64,000 nucleotides of DNA from assembly GCA_035440445.1 (NCBI GenBank), contig DAORMJ010000003.1, positions 124,001-188,000 on the forward strand, in the 5' to 3' direction. Both the position numbers and the translations under genes were made by a program. This document shows, one piece after another, positions 16,079-24,243 of this stretch. Every line of letters begins with the position of its first letter. Position 1 is the stretch's first letter. The notes under the pieces were generated by a model. The model made no database searches. It worked only from the letters and a program-made list of their open reading frames with translations, and was not told where the DNA came from. This stretch comes from Ga0077548 sp035440445. Lineage in GTDB: Bacteria > Pseudomonadota > Alphaproteobacteria > Rhizobiales > Xanthobacteraceae.

Positions 16079-16853
16079 GCGCAGCCGCATTGTCCCGCTT
16101 CTCTGGCAGGTCTGCACCGTCGCGATCCTGCTCGCGCTTTGGCAATGGGCCGCACTCAATCGTCCGGCGCCGCATTTGCCGCTGCTGCAGAACATCGCCG
16201 CGGGCTATATCCGGCTGTGGCACGGCGATCTCTTGTTCAGTGCCATCATTCCGAGTCTGTCGCGGCTGGCGATCGGCTTCCTTATGGCGGTCGCTGCCGG
16301 CTGCGTGCTTGGACTGATGCTCGGTTATCTCAAGGGGCTCGATCCCTGGATCAGACCGGTTCTCGAATATCTCCGCTTTATTCCTGCGGTGGCAATTCTG
16401 CCCGCCGCGCTCCTATTGTTCGGTCCTACCGATACGATGCGCATCTTCGTCATCGCATTCGGATCCGTGTTTCCGGTTTTGCTTGCGGCCATTGACGGCG
16501 CGCGCCGCGTCGAACCTTTGCTGCTGGATGTCGCAAGGGTCGAGCGTCTCACCATCCCGGAGCGGCTATTCCGGGTTGTGCTTCCCGCATCTATGCCCTC
16601 GATTTTTGCGGGGGTGCGCATCGCGCTCAGCATCGCGCTGGTCATGATGGTGATCTCCGAACTGATTGCCGCCGACAACGGCCTTGGTTTCTACATTCTC
16701 CGTAACCAGCGGCTATTCCAGACCGCCAACGTTTATGCCGGCGTACTGACCATCGGCACGATCGGTCTCGTACTCACGCTCTCGCTTCTTGCAATCGAGA
16801 AGCGCGTGCTCGCCTGGCATCGCGGTTGGCGCGGTCAGCAGGGAGCAGACTGA
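16068..16853 (+). CDS. ABC transporter permease, SsuC/TauC type (subunit 2)
   Basis: 261 residues, GTG start inside the end of the first permease gene. Same family as its neighbour: six predicted membrane helices and an EAA-like loop around VARVERLTIPERLFRVVLPASMPSIFAGVRIALS. Two different permeases in tandem indicate a heterodimeric channel, whereas many SsuC-type systems use a homodimer. Its TGA overlaps the ATG of the ATPase gene (ATGA), so expression is coupled. Substrate is inferred from the oxygenase and hydrolase that flank the operon. Confidence 0.9.
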   Translation: MTAKRSRIVPLLWQVCTVAILLALWQWAALNRPAPHLPLLQNIAAGYIRLWHGDLLFSAIIPSLSRLAIGFLMAVAAGCVLGLMLGYLKGLDPWIRPVLEYLRFIPAVAILPAALLLFGPTDTMRIFVIAFGSVFPVLLAAIDGARRVEPLLLDVARVERLTIPERLFRVVLPASMPSIFAGVRIALSIALVMMVISELIAADNGLGFYILRNQRLFQTANVYAGVLTIGTIGLVLTLSLLAIEKRVLAWHRGWRGQQGAD

Positions 16854-17665
16854 TGATAGCGAATGAAGCGATGGCTGATTCCATCCTCACAATGGATAAG
16901 GTGAGCAAAGCCTATTCAGCGGAAGCGCCCATTCTGAAGGGCGTCTCGTTTCAGCAGAAGCCTGGCGAGTTCGTCGCGGTCGTCGGTCCTTCGGGCTGCG
17001 GGAAGACCACGATGCTCCGTTGCATTGCCGCGTTGATGCAGCCCGACGAGGGCAAGGTCCTCCACAACGGAAAGATTTTCTCGAATCCTCCGCCGTGGCT
17101 ATCGATCGTCTTCCAGGACTACAATCGCAGCCTGTTCCCTTGGCTATCCGTCAGGCGCAACGTGGCGTTTGGCTTGCGCGACATAGACAAGCGCGAAAGC
17201 GAGGAACGCGTTGAGGTGGCGCTGCAAGCCGTGGGACTCGAGCACGCCGCCGACCTTTATCCCTGGCAGCTTTCCGGAGGCATGCAGCAGCGTTGTGCGC
17301 TTGCCCGTTCGATCGTCGTGCGTCCGAAACTGCTTCTGCTCGATGAGCCCTTTGCGTCTGTCGATGCCCAGACCCGTATCGACCTTCAAGACATGGTCAT
17401 GGACATCTGCAAGAACATGAAGCTTTCAACGCTTCTGGTTACGCACGACATCGACGAAGCCGTGTTCATGGCGGACAAGGTGGTCGTGCTTTCCACACGG
17501 CCAGCACATGTCGTCGAAGAGATAGCGATCAATCTGCCGTGGCCGCGCGACCAACTCACCACGAAAGAGTCACCAGAATTTCTGCGCTTGCGTCATCGTG
17601 TTTACACGCTGGTACGCCGTCAGGCTCAGAAGCATGCCGGAGCTAACAGAGAGGACGTAAAATGA
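16853..17665 (+). CDS. ABC transporter ATP-binding protein, SsuB/TauB type
   Basis: 270 residues from the ATG at 16853, which overlaps the permease stop; a longer frame to 16826 lies wholly inside the permease gene. Walker A is GPSGCGKTT, the Q-loop VFQDYNRSLFPW, the ABC signature LSGGMQQR, Walker B LLLLDEPFASVD and the switch histidine is in LVTHDIDEAV. No C-terminal regulatory domain. It energises the two permeases just upstream. The 3' end overlaps the binding-protein gene by 4 bases. Confidence 0.93.
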   Translation: MIANEAMADSILTMDKVSKAYSAEAPILKGVSFQQKPGEFVAVVGPSGCGKTTMLRCIAALMQPDEGKVLHNGKIFSNPPPWLSIVFQDYNRSLFPWLSVRRNVAFGLRDIDKRESEERVEVALQAVGLEHAADLYPWQLSGGMQQRCALARSIVVRPKLLLLDEPFASVDAQTRIDLQDMVMDICKNMKLSTLLVTHDIDEAVFMADKVVVLSTRPAHVVEEIAINLPWPRDQLTTKESPEFLRLRHRVYTLVRRQAQKHAGANREDVK

Positions 17666-18615
17666 AGAGAAGGCTTACGATCGCAGCCGTCGCAATGGCT
17701 GCAGCACTAGGACTTACCGCGCTTGCGCCATCGACGACCGTGCATGCGCAGGAGCAGTTGACCAAACTCCGTGTCGGTTACATTCCCGTCGGTATCTATG
17801 CGTACTTCTGGCGCGCGCGCGACGCCGGCTACTTCAAGGAGGAAAAGCTCGACGTCGAACTGATCGTCATGGCGGGAGGCGGGCAGATCATCCCGGCGCT
17901 TCAGTCCGGCGCACTCGACTTCGGCATTTCGGATGCGCTCGGCGTTCTGAATGCGCGCAATGGCGGCATCCCTGTCACTTACGTCTCGTTCAATTTTCAG
18001 CAAACGAAAGAATCGCCGGTTCATGCGGTGCTGACGATGGACCCGGAAATCAAGACCGGTGCCGATCTGAAGGGGAAGTCCGTCGCGACGAACCTTAGCT
18101 ACAACACTGACTGGACGATGATGCGCGAGTGGCTGCGCAAGCAGAATGTGGACATCAAATCGGTCACGTTCCGCGAGGTGCCGTTCCCCGACATGCTGGC
18201 GGCGTTACGCAACAAGACGGTTTCCGCAATTGGCGCCGTCGAACCGTTCGTGACGTTGGGCAAGGAGCAGGGTGCGCGCGTTCTTGGCTATTACTTCGCT
18301 GATGTGAAGTCGCCGAACGTGCTGTCCGGAATCGTCGCCACGACACCCTACATCGAGAAGAACAAGGACGTCGTAAAGCGCTTCCTCCGTGCAGTGAACC
18401 GAGCCATTGACGACTTCCAGGACCCGAAGATCGCGCGGCAGACGATCGCGGCGAATACCAAGATCCCGCCGGCTGTCATCGAAAAAATGGAGCTCGGCCA
18501 GTGGTCCAAGAACGTTCCGCCAGAGACGATGCAGTTTTGGGTTGATGCTGCCAAGAAGGAAGGCATCGTCAATACGACCGCAGATCTCAAGGGCCTCGTC
18601 TGGCAAGACAAATAG
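17662..18615 (+). CDS. ABC substrate-binding protein, NMT1/SsuA-like
   Basis: 317 residues with a classical signal peptide (KRR start, hydrophobic core, VHAQ cleavage near residue 30), so periplasmic. The body matches the NMT1/THI5-like group: KLRVGYIPVGIYAYFWRARDAGYFKEEKL at the start and GGQIIPALQSGALDFGI in lobe 1. This group binds sulfonates, nitrate and, in some members, pyrimidine and pyridine vitamins precursors. Together with the flanking ring-cleavage enzyme, a hydroxypyridine carboxylate is the likely ligand (inference). Its ATG overlaps the ATPase gene, so all four transporter genes form one operon. Confidence 0.88.
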   Translation: MKRRLTIAAVAMAAALGLTALAPSTTVHAQEQLTKLRVGYIPVGIYAYFWRARDAGYFKEEKLDVELIVMAGGGQIIPALQSGALDFGISDALGVLNARNGGIPVTYVSFNFQQTKESPVHAVLTMDPEIKTGADLKGKSVATNLSYNTDWTMMREWLRKQNVDIKSVTFREVPFPDMLAALRNKTVSAIGAVEPFVTLGKEQGARVLGYYFADVKSPNVLSGIVATTPYIEKNKDVVKRFLRAVNRAIDDFQDPKIARQTIAANTKIPPAVIEKMELGQWSKNVPPETMQFWVDAAKKEGIVNTTADLKGLVWQDK

Positions 18616-18621
18616 AGGCGA

Positions 18622-18648
18622 TGCGCTCGCGCTTGGCGCGCGAGCGCA
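18622..18648 (+). terminator. Hairpin terminator between binding-protein and oxygenase genes
   Basis: An 11-base perfect GC-rich stem (TGCGCTCGCGC / GCGCGAGCGCA) with a TTGGC loop begins 7 bases after the binding-protein stop and is followed by ATTTC. It could end the transporter transcript or reduce read-through into the oxygenase. The T-tract is short, so termination may be partial. Confidence 0.55.
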
Positions 18649-18684
18649 ATTTCATCTGCTCGAGAAAAGTGAATGGTGACGAAG

Positions 18685-19818
18685 ATGGCCAATGTAAACA
18701 AACGAAGCGGACGAACCCTCCATGCGGAAGTAGCCGGCGCAGGGTTCGCCGGCTTGACCGCGGCAATTGCGCTTCGCCAGCGTGGCTGGAGCGTGACGCT
18801 TCATGAAAAGGGGCCTGAGCTCCGTGCTTTCGGTGCAGGAATCTATCTTTGGCATAACGGCCTTCGCGTTCTCGAGGGTCTCGGCATCCTCGAGGATGTT
18901 CTGACCGGTTCGCACACACCGCCAACTTACGAAACCTGGCGGCATAACAAGAGTGTGTCGAAGGAGACATTCAACGGTTTGCCATGGCGTATCATGACGC
19001 GCCGGCACCTTCACGAAGCGCTGGCAAACAAGGCCCACGCGGAAGGCGTGGAAGTGCGCGTTAATTCCGAAGTGGTGGCGGCCGATCCATCGGGAAAAGT
19101 CACGATGGCGAGCGGCGAGGTTCGCGAGGCGGATCTTGTGGTCGGTGCAGATGGCGTCGGCTCCAAGGTTCGCGATTCCATCGGCTTCGAGCAGGATCGC
19201 TGGATTTCGGTCGATGGTTTGATCCGCCTGATCGTACCGAGAATGAAGAAAGAACTTGGGTATGGTGAGTGGGACAACACCATAGACATGTGGAATTTCT
19301 GGCCGCGCGTGCAACGCATCCTCTATTCGCCGTGCAACGACCAGGAACTCTATCTCGGCTTGATGGCGCCGGCTGCGGATGAACGCGGCTCGAAAGTGCC
19401 GATCGATCTTGAATATTGGGTCGAGATGTTTCCTTTCCTTGAGCCGTGTCTCGCGGAAGCAGCAAAGCTACAAACCGCTCGCTATGATCGTTATGAGACG
19501 ACGAAGCTTGACACATGGAATAAAGGAAAGGTCGCGCTCGTCGGCGATGCTGCGCATGCAATGTGCCCGGCTATCGCGCAGGGAGCCGGCTGCGCCATGG
19601 TGAACGCTTACAGCCTCGCGATGGAGCTTGCGGAAATCGCCGAGATCGAGGAGGCGCTGCCGTCGTGGGAGAAGCGCGTCCGGCCGATAACAGATCTTTG
19701 TCAGGAGATCTCCGGCGAGTACGCGGCGAACCGCTCCTTGTCCAAAGGAAACATGTTCACGCCGCGCGCGCTTCAGATCGCGCGCTACGACCCGACCCGC
19801 CGCGTTTACTCGTGGTGA
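18685..19818 (+). CDS. 2-methyl-3-hydroxypyridine-5-carboxylate (MHPC) oxygenase
   Basis: An FAD monooxygenase of 377 residues from the ATG at 18685 (an ATG at 18673 is also open). The FAD dinucleotide motif is VAGAGFAGLTAAI and the second FAD motif is ALVGDAAHAMCP; DLVVGADGVGS is the internal fingerprint of the PHBH/UbiH group. It matches, from memory, the Mesorhizobium loti MHPC oxygenase over its full length, and with this start the substrate-site residues reported there, Tyr82, Arg211 and Tyr223, fall at exactly the same numbers. That enzyme inserts O2 into MHPC and opens the ring to 2-(acetamidomethylene)succinate, the substrate of the hydrolase at 14308. Assignment is strong. Confidence 0.92.
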   Translation: MANVNKRSGRTLHAEVAGAGFAGLTAAIALRQRGWSVTLHEKGPELRAFGAGIYLWHNGLRVLEGLGILEDVLTGSHTPPTYETWRHNKSVSKETFNGLPWRIMTRRHLHEALANKAHAEGVEVRVNSEVVAADPSGKVTMASGEVREADLVVGADGVGSKVRDSIGFEQDRWISVDGLIRLIVPRMKKELGYGEWDNTIDMWNFWPRVQRILYSPCNDQELYLGLMAPAADERGSKVPIDLEYWVEMFPFLEPCLAEAAKLQTARYDRYETTKLDTWNKGKVALVGDAAHAMCPAIAQGAGCAMVNAYSLAMELAEIAEIEEALPSWEKRVRPITDLCQEISGEYAANRSLSKGNMFTPRALQIARYDPTRRVYSW

Positions 19819-19852
19819 GCAAGAACCTCACGCATTCGAAATGACCCTTGCC

Positions 19853-19884
19853 GTTGCCGCGCATCTTTGTGCAACGGCGGCAAC
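19853..19884 (+). promoter_or_regulatory. Hairpin between oxygenase and DUF1185 genes
   Basis: GTTGCCGC (19853-19860) and GCGGCAAC (19877-19884) can pair across a 16-base loop in the short gap after the oxygenase gene, just before the next ribosome site. It may stabilise or attenuate the downstream message. Weak evidence. Confidence 0.3.
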
Positions 19885-19902
19885 TTTCCCGGAGTAAATA
19901 GA

Positions 19903-20487
19903 ATGACCCAAGAAAAAGAACTGATGGCCGCCTATGAAGTGCGGAGCTGGTACAGCGCTGTGCAGGAGGTCGTGCACGATAGCGGAACGCCCGGGACGCC
20001 GCTGATCAAGGCGGCGGTCGCGGTCATATTTCGCAATCCCTTCGCCGGGAAGTTCGTCGCTGATCTTTCGCCGCTGACGGCACCGAGCCCCGCGCTCGGC
20101 CATGTGCTGGGCCGTCGTGCGGCGGCGCTGCTCGGCGGACATCCGGTCGAGAGCTACGGCAAGGGCGGCATCGCCGGCGTCAATGGCGAGCAGGAGCATG
20201 TCGTCGCCTGTGTCACCACGGTGTTCGGTAATGCGCTTCGCGAAGCTGTTGGCGGCGGCAAGGCGTGGATTTCTTCCGCATCCAAAGTCGCGGCGGCAGG
20301 CACACAGATCGACATTCCTCTTGCGCACAAGGACGAGCTTTACATCCGCTCGCACTATGACGCGATGACCTTTGCGGTGCCGGACAGCCCCCGTCCCGAT
20401 GAGATCATGATTTGCGTTGCGGTCGCGAGCGGCGGGCGCGTGCATGAACGGGTAGGCGGCCTGAAGACGGTCGGCGACCTGAAGTAA
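19903..20487 (+). CDS. DUF1185 / AA_synth family protein
   Basis: 194 residues from the ATG at 19903, preceded by GGAGTAAATAGA; an upstream in-frame start at 19867 lacks a ribosome site. The protein matches the DUF1185 (amino acid synthesis, PF06684) group as I remember it: KAAVAVIFRNPFAGKFVADLSPL, ALLGG near the middle, GKGGIAGVNGEQEH and IPLAHKDELYIRSHYD. Members have a chorismate-mutase-like trimer fold; their biochemical role is not settled. Its place directly after the MHPC oxygenase makes a part in handling the ring-cleavage products or substrate plausible, but that is inference. Confidence 0.8.
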   Translation: MTQEKELMAAYEVRSWYSAVQEVVHDSGTPGTPLIKAAVAVIFRNPFAGKFVADLSPLTAPSPALGHVLGRRAAALLGGHPVESYGKGGIAGVNGEQEHVVACVTTVFGNALREAVGGGKAWISSASKVAAAGTQIDIPLAHKDELYIRSHYDAMTFAVPDSPRPDEIMICVAVASGGRVHERVGGLKTVGDLK

Positions 20488-20535
20488 CGACCCGGACCAA
20501 GATGGTTCTGGAACAAAACGGCACAAGGAGATAGA

Positions 20536-20991
20536 ATGCCACTGAATATCAAGGATCTGAAGATCGAGAGTCTGGATTTCGCTCCGCTCGGAAAAATGAA
20601 GGATGAGCACGCTGGCGACAAGGGAAACGTCATCCCGCGTCTGAAGATCAGCGGCGCCCCCAAAGAAGCGGTCGAACTTGCAGTCATTTGTCATGACCCC
20701 GACGCGCCGCTCGCACGCGGGTTCACACACTGGACGCTCTACGGCATCCCCACGAACACCACCGACCTGACAGACGCGCAGCAGAAATTTCGCCCCGGTC
20801 CGAACGGCGCCGGGCAGCCGGGTTACTATGGCCCGCAGCCGCCGGCGGGTCATGGCATCCACCATTACTATTTCTGGGTTTACGCCCTGAACAAGAAAGT
20901 CGAAGGCACGCCAACCCGCGAAGAATTCCTTGAGCGTTATAAGGATAACATCGTCGAGCAGAATCGCGTCGTCGGCACCTACGAGAATTAA
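20536..20991 (+). CDS. PEBP / YbhB-YbcL family protein
   Basis: 151 residues of the phosphatidylethanolamine-binding protein family. The two family motifs are present: VICHDPDAPLARGFTHW and GIHHYYFWVYAL, which line the anion-binding pocket. No signal peptide, so cytosolic. A ribosome site AAGGAG is 6 bases before the ATG. It follows the DUF1185 gene with a 48-base gap and is likely in the same unit. Bacterial members have no established substrate; some are thought to act as small ligand-binding or inhibitor proteins. Confidence 0.88.
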   Translation: MPLNIKDLKIESLDFAPLGKMKDEHAGDKGNVIPRLKISGAPKEAVELAVICHDPDAPLARGFTHWTLYGIPTNTTDLTDAQQKFRPGPNGAGQPGYYGPQPPAGHGIHHYYFWVYALNKKVEGTPTREEFLERYKDNIVEQNRVVGTYEN

Positions 20992-21009
20992 TAGGCTGTT
21001 ATTGAAGGT

Positions 21010-21032
21010 GGCCGGCACTTCTGTTGTCGGCC
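21010..21032 (+). terminator. Possible terminator after the PEBP gene
   Basis: GGCCGGCA pairs with TGTCGGCC (one G-T pair) across a 7-base loop, 18 bases after the PEBP stop. No clear T-tract follows, so it may be a Rho-dependent or 3'-stabilising hairpin. It lies between convergent genes. Confidence 0.35.
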
Positions 21033-21164
21033 GCCATTCCATCTCCAGACGCGAATGACGAATTCAGTATAGCGCTGTTTGGAGTTGGTTCCTCACATTC
21101 TGGCCGTCGGCGGGACAGGCGCTACGGCATCTTTCTGCCTTCGGTCCAGTCTAGCTGGATTGCG

Positions 21165-21998
21165 CTACGATTTCGATGAGCGACGTTTCATCATCAAAAC
21201 GGAATCGCCGATGGAATTCAGCTTCTCGTAATTCCTTTCGGCCTTCCGCGAGAAGAAAAGCTTCTCCAGGTCGCGAGCCGCTTCTCGCATTTTCGGAATG
21301 CCGGCTTCGATTTCGCTTAGCTTCTTCCGCACGATCAATGCGTGCGTTGACAGGAATGCGCAGGTTTCTCCCGCTGGGTTCTTAATCGGTACTGCCGCAC
21401 CGATCATTCCGTCGAGAAATTCCTGGTTGTCCAGCGCATAGCCATCTTTCCGGATCTGCTCGAGCTCCCGGTGAAGTGCCGCAAGCGTCCGTATAGTATT
21501 CTTGGCTTTTTGTTCTGCTTTGCTGAGCTTGAAAATCTGCTCAACGTCGTCTTCCGCGATAGAGCTCAGGTACAGCTTTCCCGAGGCGCTACCGCAGAAC
21601 GGAATACGATCGCCGACCTGAAGATTGAAGCTCACGGGCCAATGCGATTCGACACGGTCGAAGTAAACAAGACCCATAGACTGCGGTACGGCGATGTTCA
21701 CCGTTTCGTCCAGTTGCAGAACCAGACTCTTCAGGATGGCTCTGCGGGCGGTAACGGTAGGTTCTCCAGCCAGGCTGCTGAACAAGATCGACCGTAAACG
21801 AACCCCCGGCAGGATTCTGCCGCTTGGATCGCGCGCGAGAAAGCCGGCCTCGATCAGGTTCTCGACGTTGCGATAGAGGGTTGGCTGAGGAATCTTCAGT
21901 CGGTTGGATATTTCCGCAATACTCGGATCGGTACTGGCGCAAATGGCTTCCAGCGTTTCCAGAATACGGATGGTTGAGGTTCTTTTGGCTCCAGCCAC
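21165..21998 (-). CDS. IclR-family transcriptional regulator
   Basis: 277 residues from a GTG. The N-terminal winged HTH is KRTSTIRILETLEAICASTDPSIAEISNRLKIPQPTLYRNVENLIEAGFL (residues 5-55), and the remainder is the IclR effector domain, with LDETVNIAVPQSMGLVYFDRVES and DGMIGAAVPIKNPAGE as recognisable stretches. IclR proteins control catabolic operons and bind small carboxylates. It is convergent with the pyridine-acid operon and may regulate that operon or the neighbouring broken amidohydrolase gene. Target not shown by the sequence. Confidence 0.9.
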   Translation of the reverse strand: MAGAKRTSTIRILETLEAICASTDPSIAEISNRLKIPQPTLYRNVENLIEAGFLARDPSGRILPGVRLRSILFSSLAGEPTVTARRAILKSLVLQLDETVNIAVPQSMGLVYFDRVESHWPVSFNLQVGDRIPFCGSASGKLYLSSIAEDDVEQIFKLSKAEQKAKNTIRTLAALHRELEQIRKDGYALDNQEFLDGMIGAAVPIKNPAGETCAFLSTHALIVRKKLSEIEAGIPKMREAARDLEKLFFSRKAERNYEKLNSIGDSVLMMKRRSSKS

Positions 21999-22147
21999 GG
22001 ACGGATTCCCTAAAGGTGGTCCCCAACGGACCCCCTTCTTTACAGCGGTCGTAGCACAACCGGAATCGATTGAAAGTCAGCTTAACGTGGGAAGGGAGAA
22101 TTCCGGCCCCATATTTTCTCCGGTCGGCCACTGCGTCGTCGCCGTTT

Positions 22148-22945
22148 TCAGACGCGTATAGAAGCGGATACCTTCCGGCCCGTGAGCTTGATCTGCGATG
22201 CACCGTGCATCAGCTGCTCGCGGACGCGCACGCGCACTTCATCCGGACTGTCGGCAATCGCCGAGCCGCCGATCAAGTCCCCACGGTTTGGTGTCCCGCT
22301 AATTGTTCGCGGCAATTCCGATCGATTGCGGAAATCTCCGTGCCCGCTCGTAATGGTGATCATTGCGCCTGAGGGATAGACGCGCGGGCCGTTAACTACG
22401 CCTTCGTCGATAGCACGCTTCAAGCTGAATACGGGGCCACCGACATCGCGGACGCTCGTGAAGCCGCGAAGGAGAGTATCGCGTGCCTCCTCGCCAGCCA
22501 GCAGATTGGTGAAACCGATATCCCCATGAATGGCGTCATGGGGATTCTGACGAATGAGCATGCAATGCCAATGCGCATCAATAAGACCGGGCATCAGCAC
22601 GCGGTTGCCACAATCGATGATCGTCGTATTCGCGGGTGGTGCGGCATTCGTCGTATCAATGGCGACGATTTTGTTGCGTTCGACAAGAACCTGGACACCC
22701 GCTCTCAGCGTGGCGGACGTGCCGTCGAACAGTCTGATCTGTCTGAAAAGAAACTTGGTCTCAGCCTGCGCGAAGATCGATGTCGGGAACGCTCCCGCAA
22801 CCGCGACCGCACTCGTTCCAGCAAGGAAGTTTCTTCGGGATAGCGATCTGGATGAAAGCGTTCGGTGTTCGGCGCGATCGCCTGAATCTGTATGCGAAGC
22901 GGACGTTCTCGATACTCTGCGCTGTTTCATAATAGAAACGCCCAT
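22148..22945 (-). pseudogene. Truncated amidohydrolase-family gene with Tat signal
   Basis: 265 codons. The start has a twin-arginine signal (LSRRNFLAGTSAVAVAGA... IFAQ), so export would be Tat-dependent. It then follows the imidazolonepropionase/prolidase-like amidohydrolase group: GNRVLMPGLIDAHWH carries the HxH metal pair, followed by LLRGFTSVRDVGGP and GASQIKL. Homologues run to about 400-480 residues and continue past GASQIK with a glycine-rich stretch and several metal-binding histidines; here the frame ends at once in TGRKVSASIRV and the later metal ligands are absent from the 149 bases before the IclR gene. It is therefore a 3'-deleted remnant rather than a working enzyme. Confidence 0.75.
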
Positions 22946-23160
22946 AAGAGTCCGTTGGAGCTCGACTACTCGAGCTTGGGTACTATGTCGGTCGATAAAG
23001 TTCCGCGCAAGGTCAAACTCTCTGCTTAAGGTATGCCTTTACCCGACACGCACGTGAATGTGCGTGATGTTCGGTCGTCATAGTGTGCAGAGCAAAAAGA
23101 GCAATGAAGTGACTGCGTATCATTTACGACGAGTTTTCGGAGTATTATGCAGCAGCCGTC

Positions 23161-24204
23161 CTAAGACTTTGATTTGCTGCGGCTGCTGCCTAGGTAGTCC
23201 TCAATGTACAGCCTGACAATCGCAACGCGCAGGACCGCCACAAGCGGCATCGCCATCGCAATACCCAAAACCCCGAACATCGCACCGAACACGACGATGG
23301 CAACAAGGATCCAGGCGGGAGGCGTTTCGATCGCCTGACGCTGGATCAGCGGCCCGATCACGTAGCCTTCGACCGACTGAATAATTGAATAGGTGACGAG
23401 CGACCAAATTAGAATCGAGGCGCCATACGGCATGGCCGAGAGGCCGATGGGTGCTGCCGCTATGATCGGTCCAAGATAAGGAATGAAATTTGCGAGGCCG
23501 GCCTGCAACCCGAGCAGGAAAGGGCTCGGCAAACCGAAGAGATAAAGCGTAGCCCAGACGCAGAAGACGCGCGCGAGCTGACCGACAAACCAGAAACGCA
23601 GCGCGCTCCCCATTTCGTCGAGCGCTTTACGCAGCGTGTCGCGATAAGAGGGTTTTGCAAGGCGAACCAGGCTGTCGCGATAAACTGCCGGGTCGAGAGC
23701 GAAAAGCACCCCGAGGAACAGCACGATGAATGTCTGCACGACAAAATTGGAGGCGCCGCCGATAACGAACTGCGCCTGGCTCAGGAGCCGGGCCTGATCC
23801 GAGAACAGCCACTGCGCAAAGGTCTTGCCACCCTCCGGCCCAAGCAGATCGACGCCGTAATCGAGCAGATACTTCTGGAGGATATCCAGCTGCCGCTCCA
23901 TGACGGAGACGAGAAGACGCGTCTGCTCCGGCAGCTTCTGAATGCTCCATAGCGCCGCTCCGCCGAGCACAAGCGCAAACAGGACCAGCACGATGGCTAC
24001 GCGCCACTTGCGCGCGATCGGCAGGATTCGTTCGAGCCCGCGGACCAGCGCGTCGAGCAGTGCAGCCACGAGAACGCCTGCGAATATGATCAGAAGTGCG
24101 GAGGAAATCGTCCAGGCGAACAGAACCAGTGCAACGGTTGCGAGCAACAGGAGACCCGTCTCAAGCATGCTACGAGATGTATTTCCGGCCGAGGCATTGC
24201 TCAT
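23161..24204 (-). CDS. AI-2E (PerM) family transporter
   Basis: 347 residues, about eight membrane helices in the AI-2E layout: an N-terminal pair (LLLLATVALVLFAWTISSALLIIFAGVLVAALLDALVRGLE), a soluble middle with the amphipathic helices, and a C-terminal bundle with the family marker NFIPYLGPIIAAAP. VEGYVIGPLIQRQ near the end is also typical. Members export small molecules or ions, and only some handle autoinducer-2; substrate cannot be deduced. It has a 39-base gap to the hydrolase gene downstream on the same strand. Confidence 0.9.
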   Translation of the reverse strand: MSNASAGNTSRSMLETGLLLLATVALVLFAWTISSALLIIFAGVLVAALLDALVRGLERILPIARKWRVAIVLVLFALVLGGAALWSIQKLPEQTRLLVSVMERQLDILQKYLLDYGVDLLGPEGGKTFAQWLFSDQARLLSQAQFVIGGASNFVVQTFIVLFLGVLFALDPAVYRDSLVRLAKPSYRDTLRKALDEMGSALRFWFVGQLARVFCVWATLYLFGLPSPFLLGLQAGLANFIPYLGPIIAAAPIGLSAMPYGASILIWSLVTYSIIQSVEGYVIGPLIQRQAIETPPAWILVAIVVFGAMFGVLGIAMAMPLVAVLRVAIVRLYIEDYLGSSRSKSKS

Positions 24205-24243
24205 GACACTGTCCAGCTATAGCTACCGACCGGAACCATAGTG

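Noticed and set aside
19828..21042. 404-codon minus-strand frame
   Set aside because: Antisense to the DUF1185 and PEBP genes, both of which match families.
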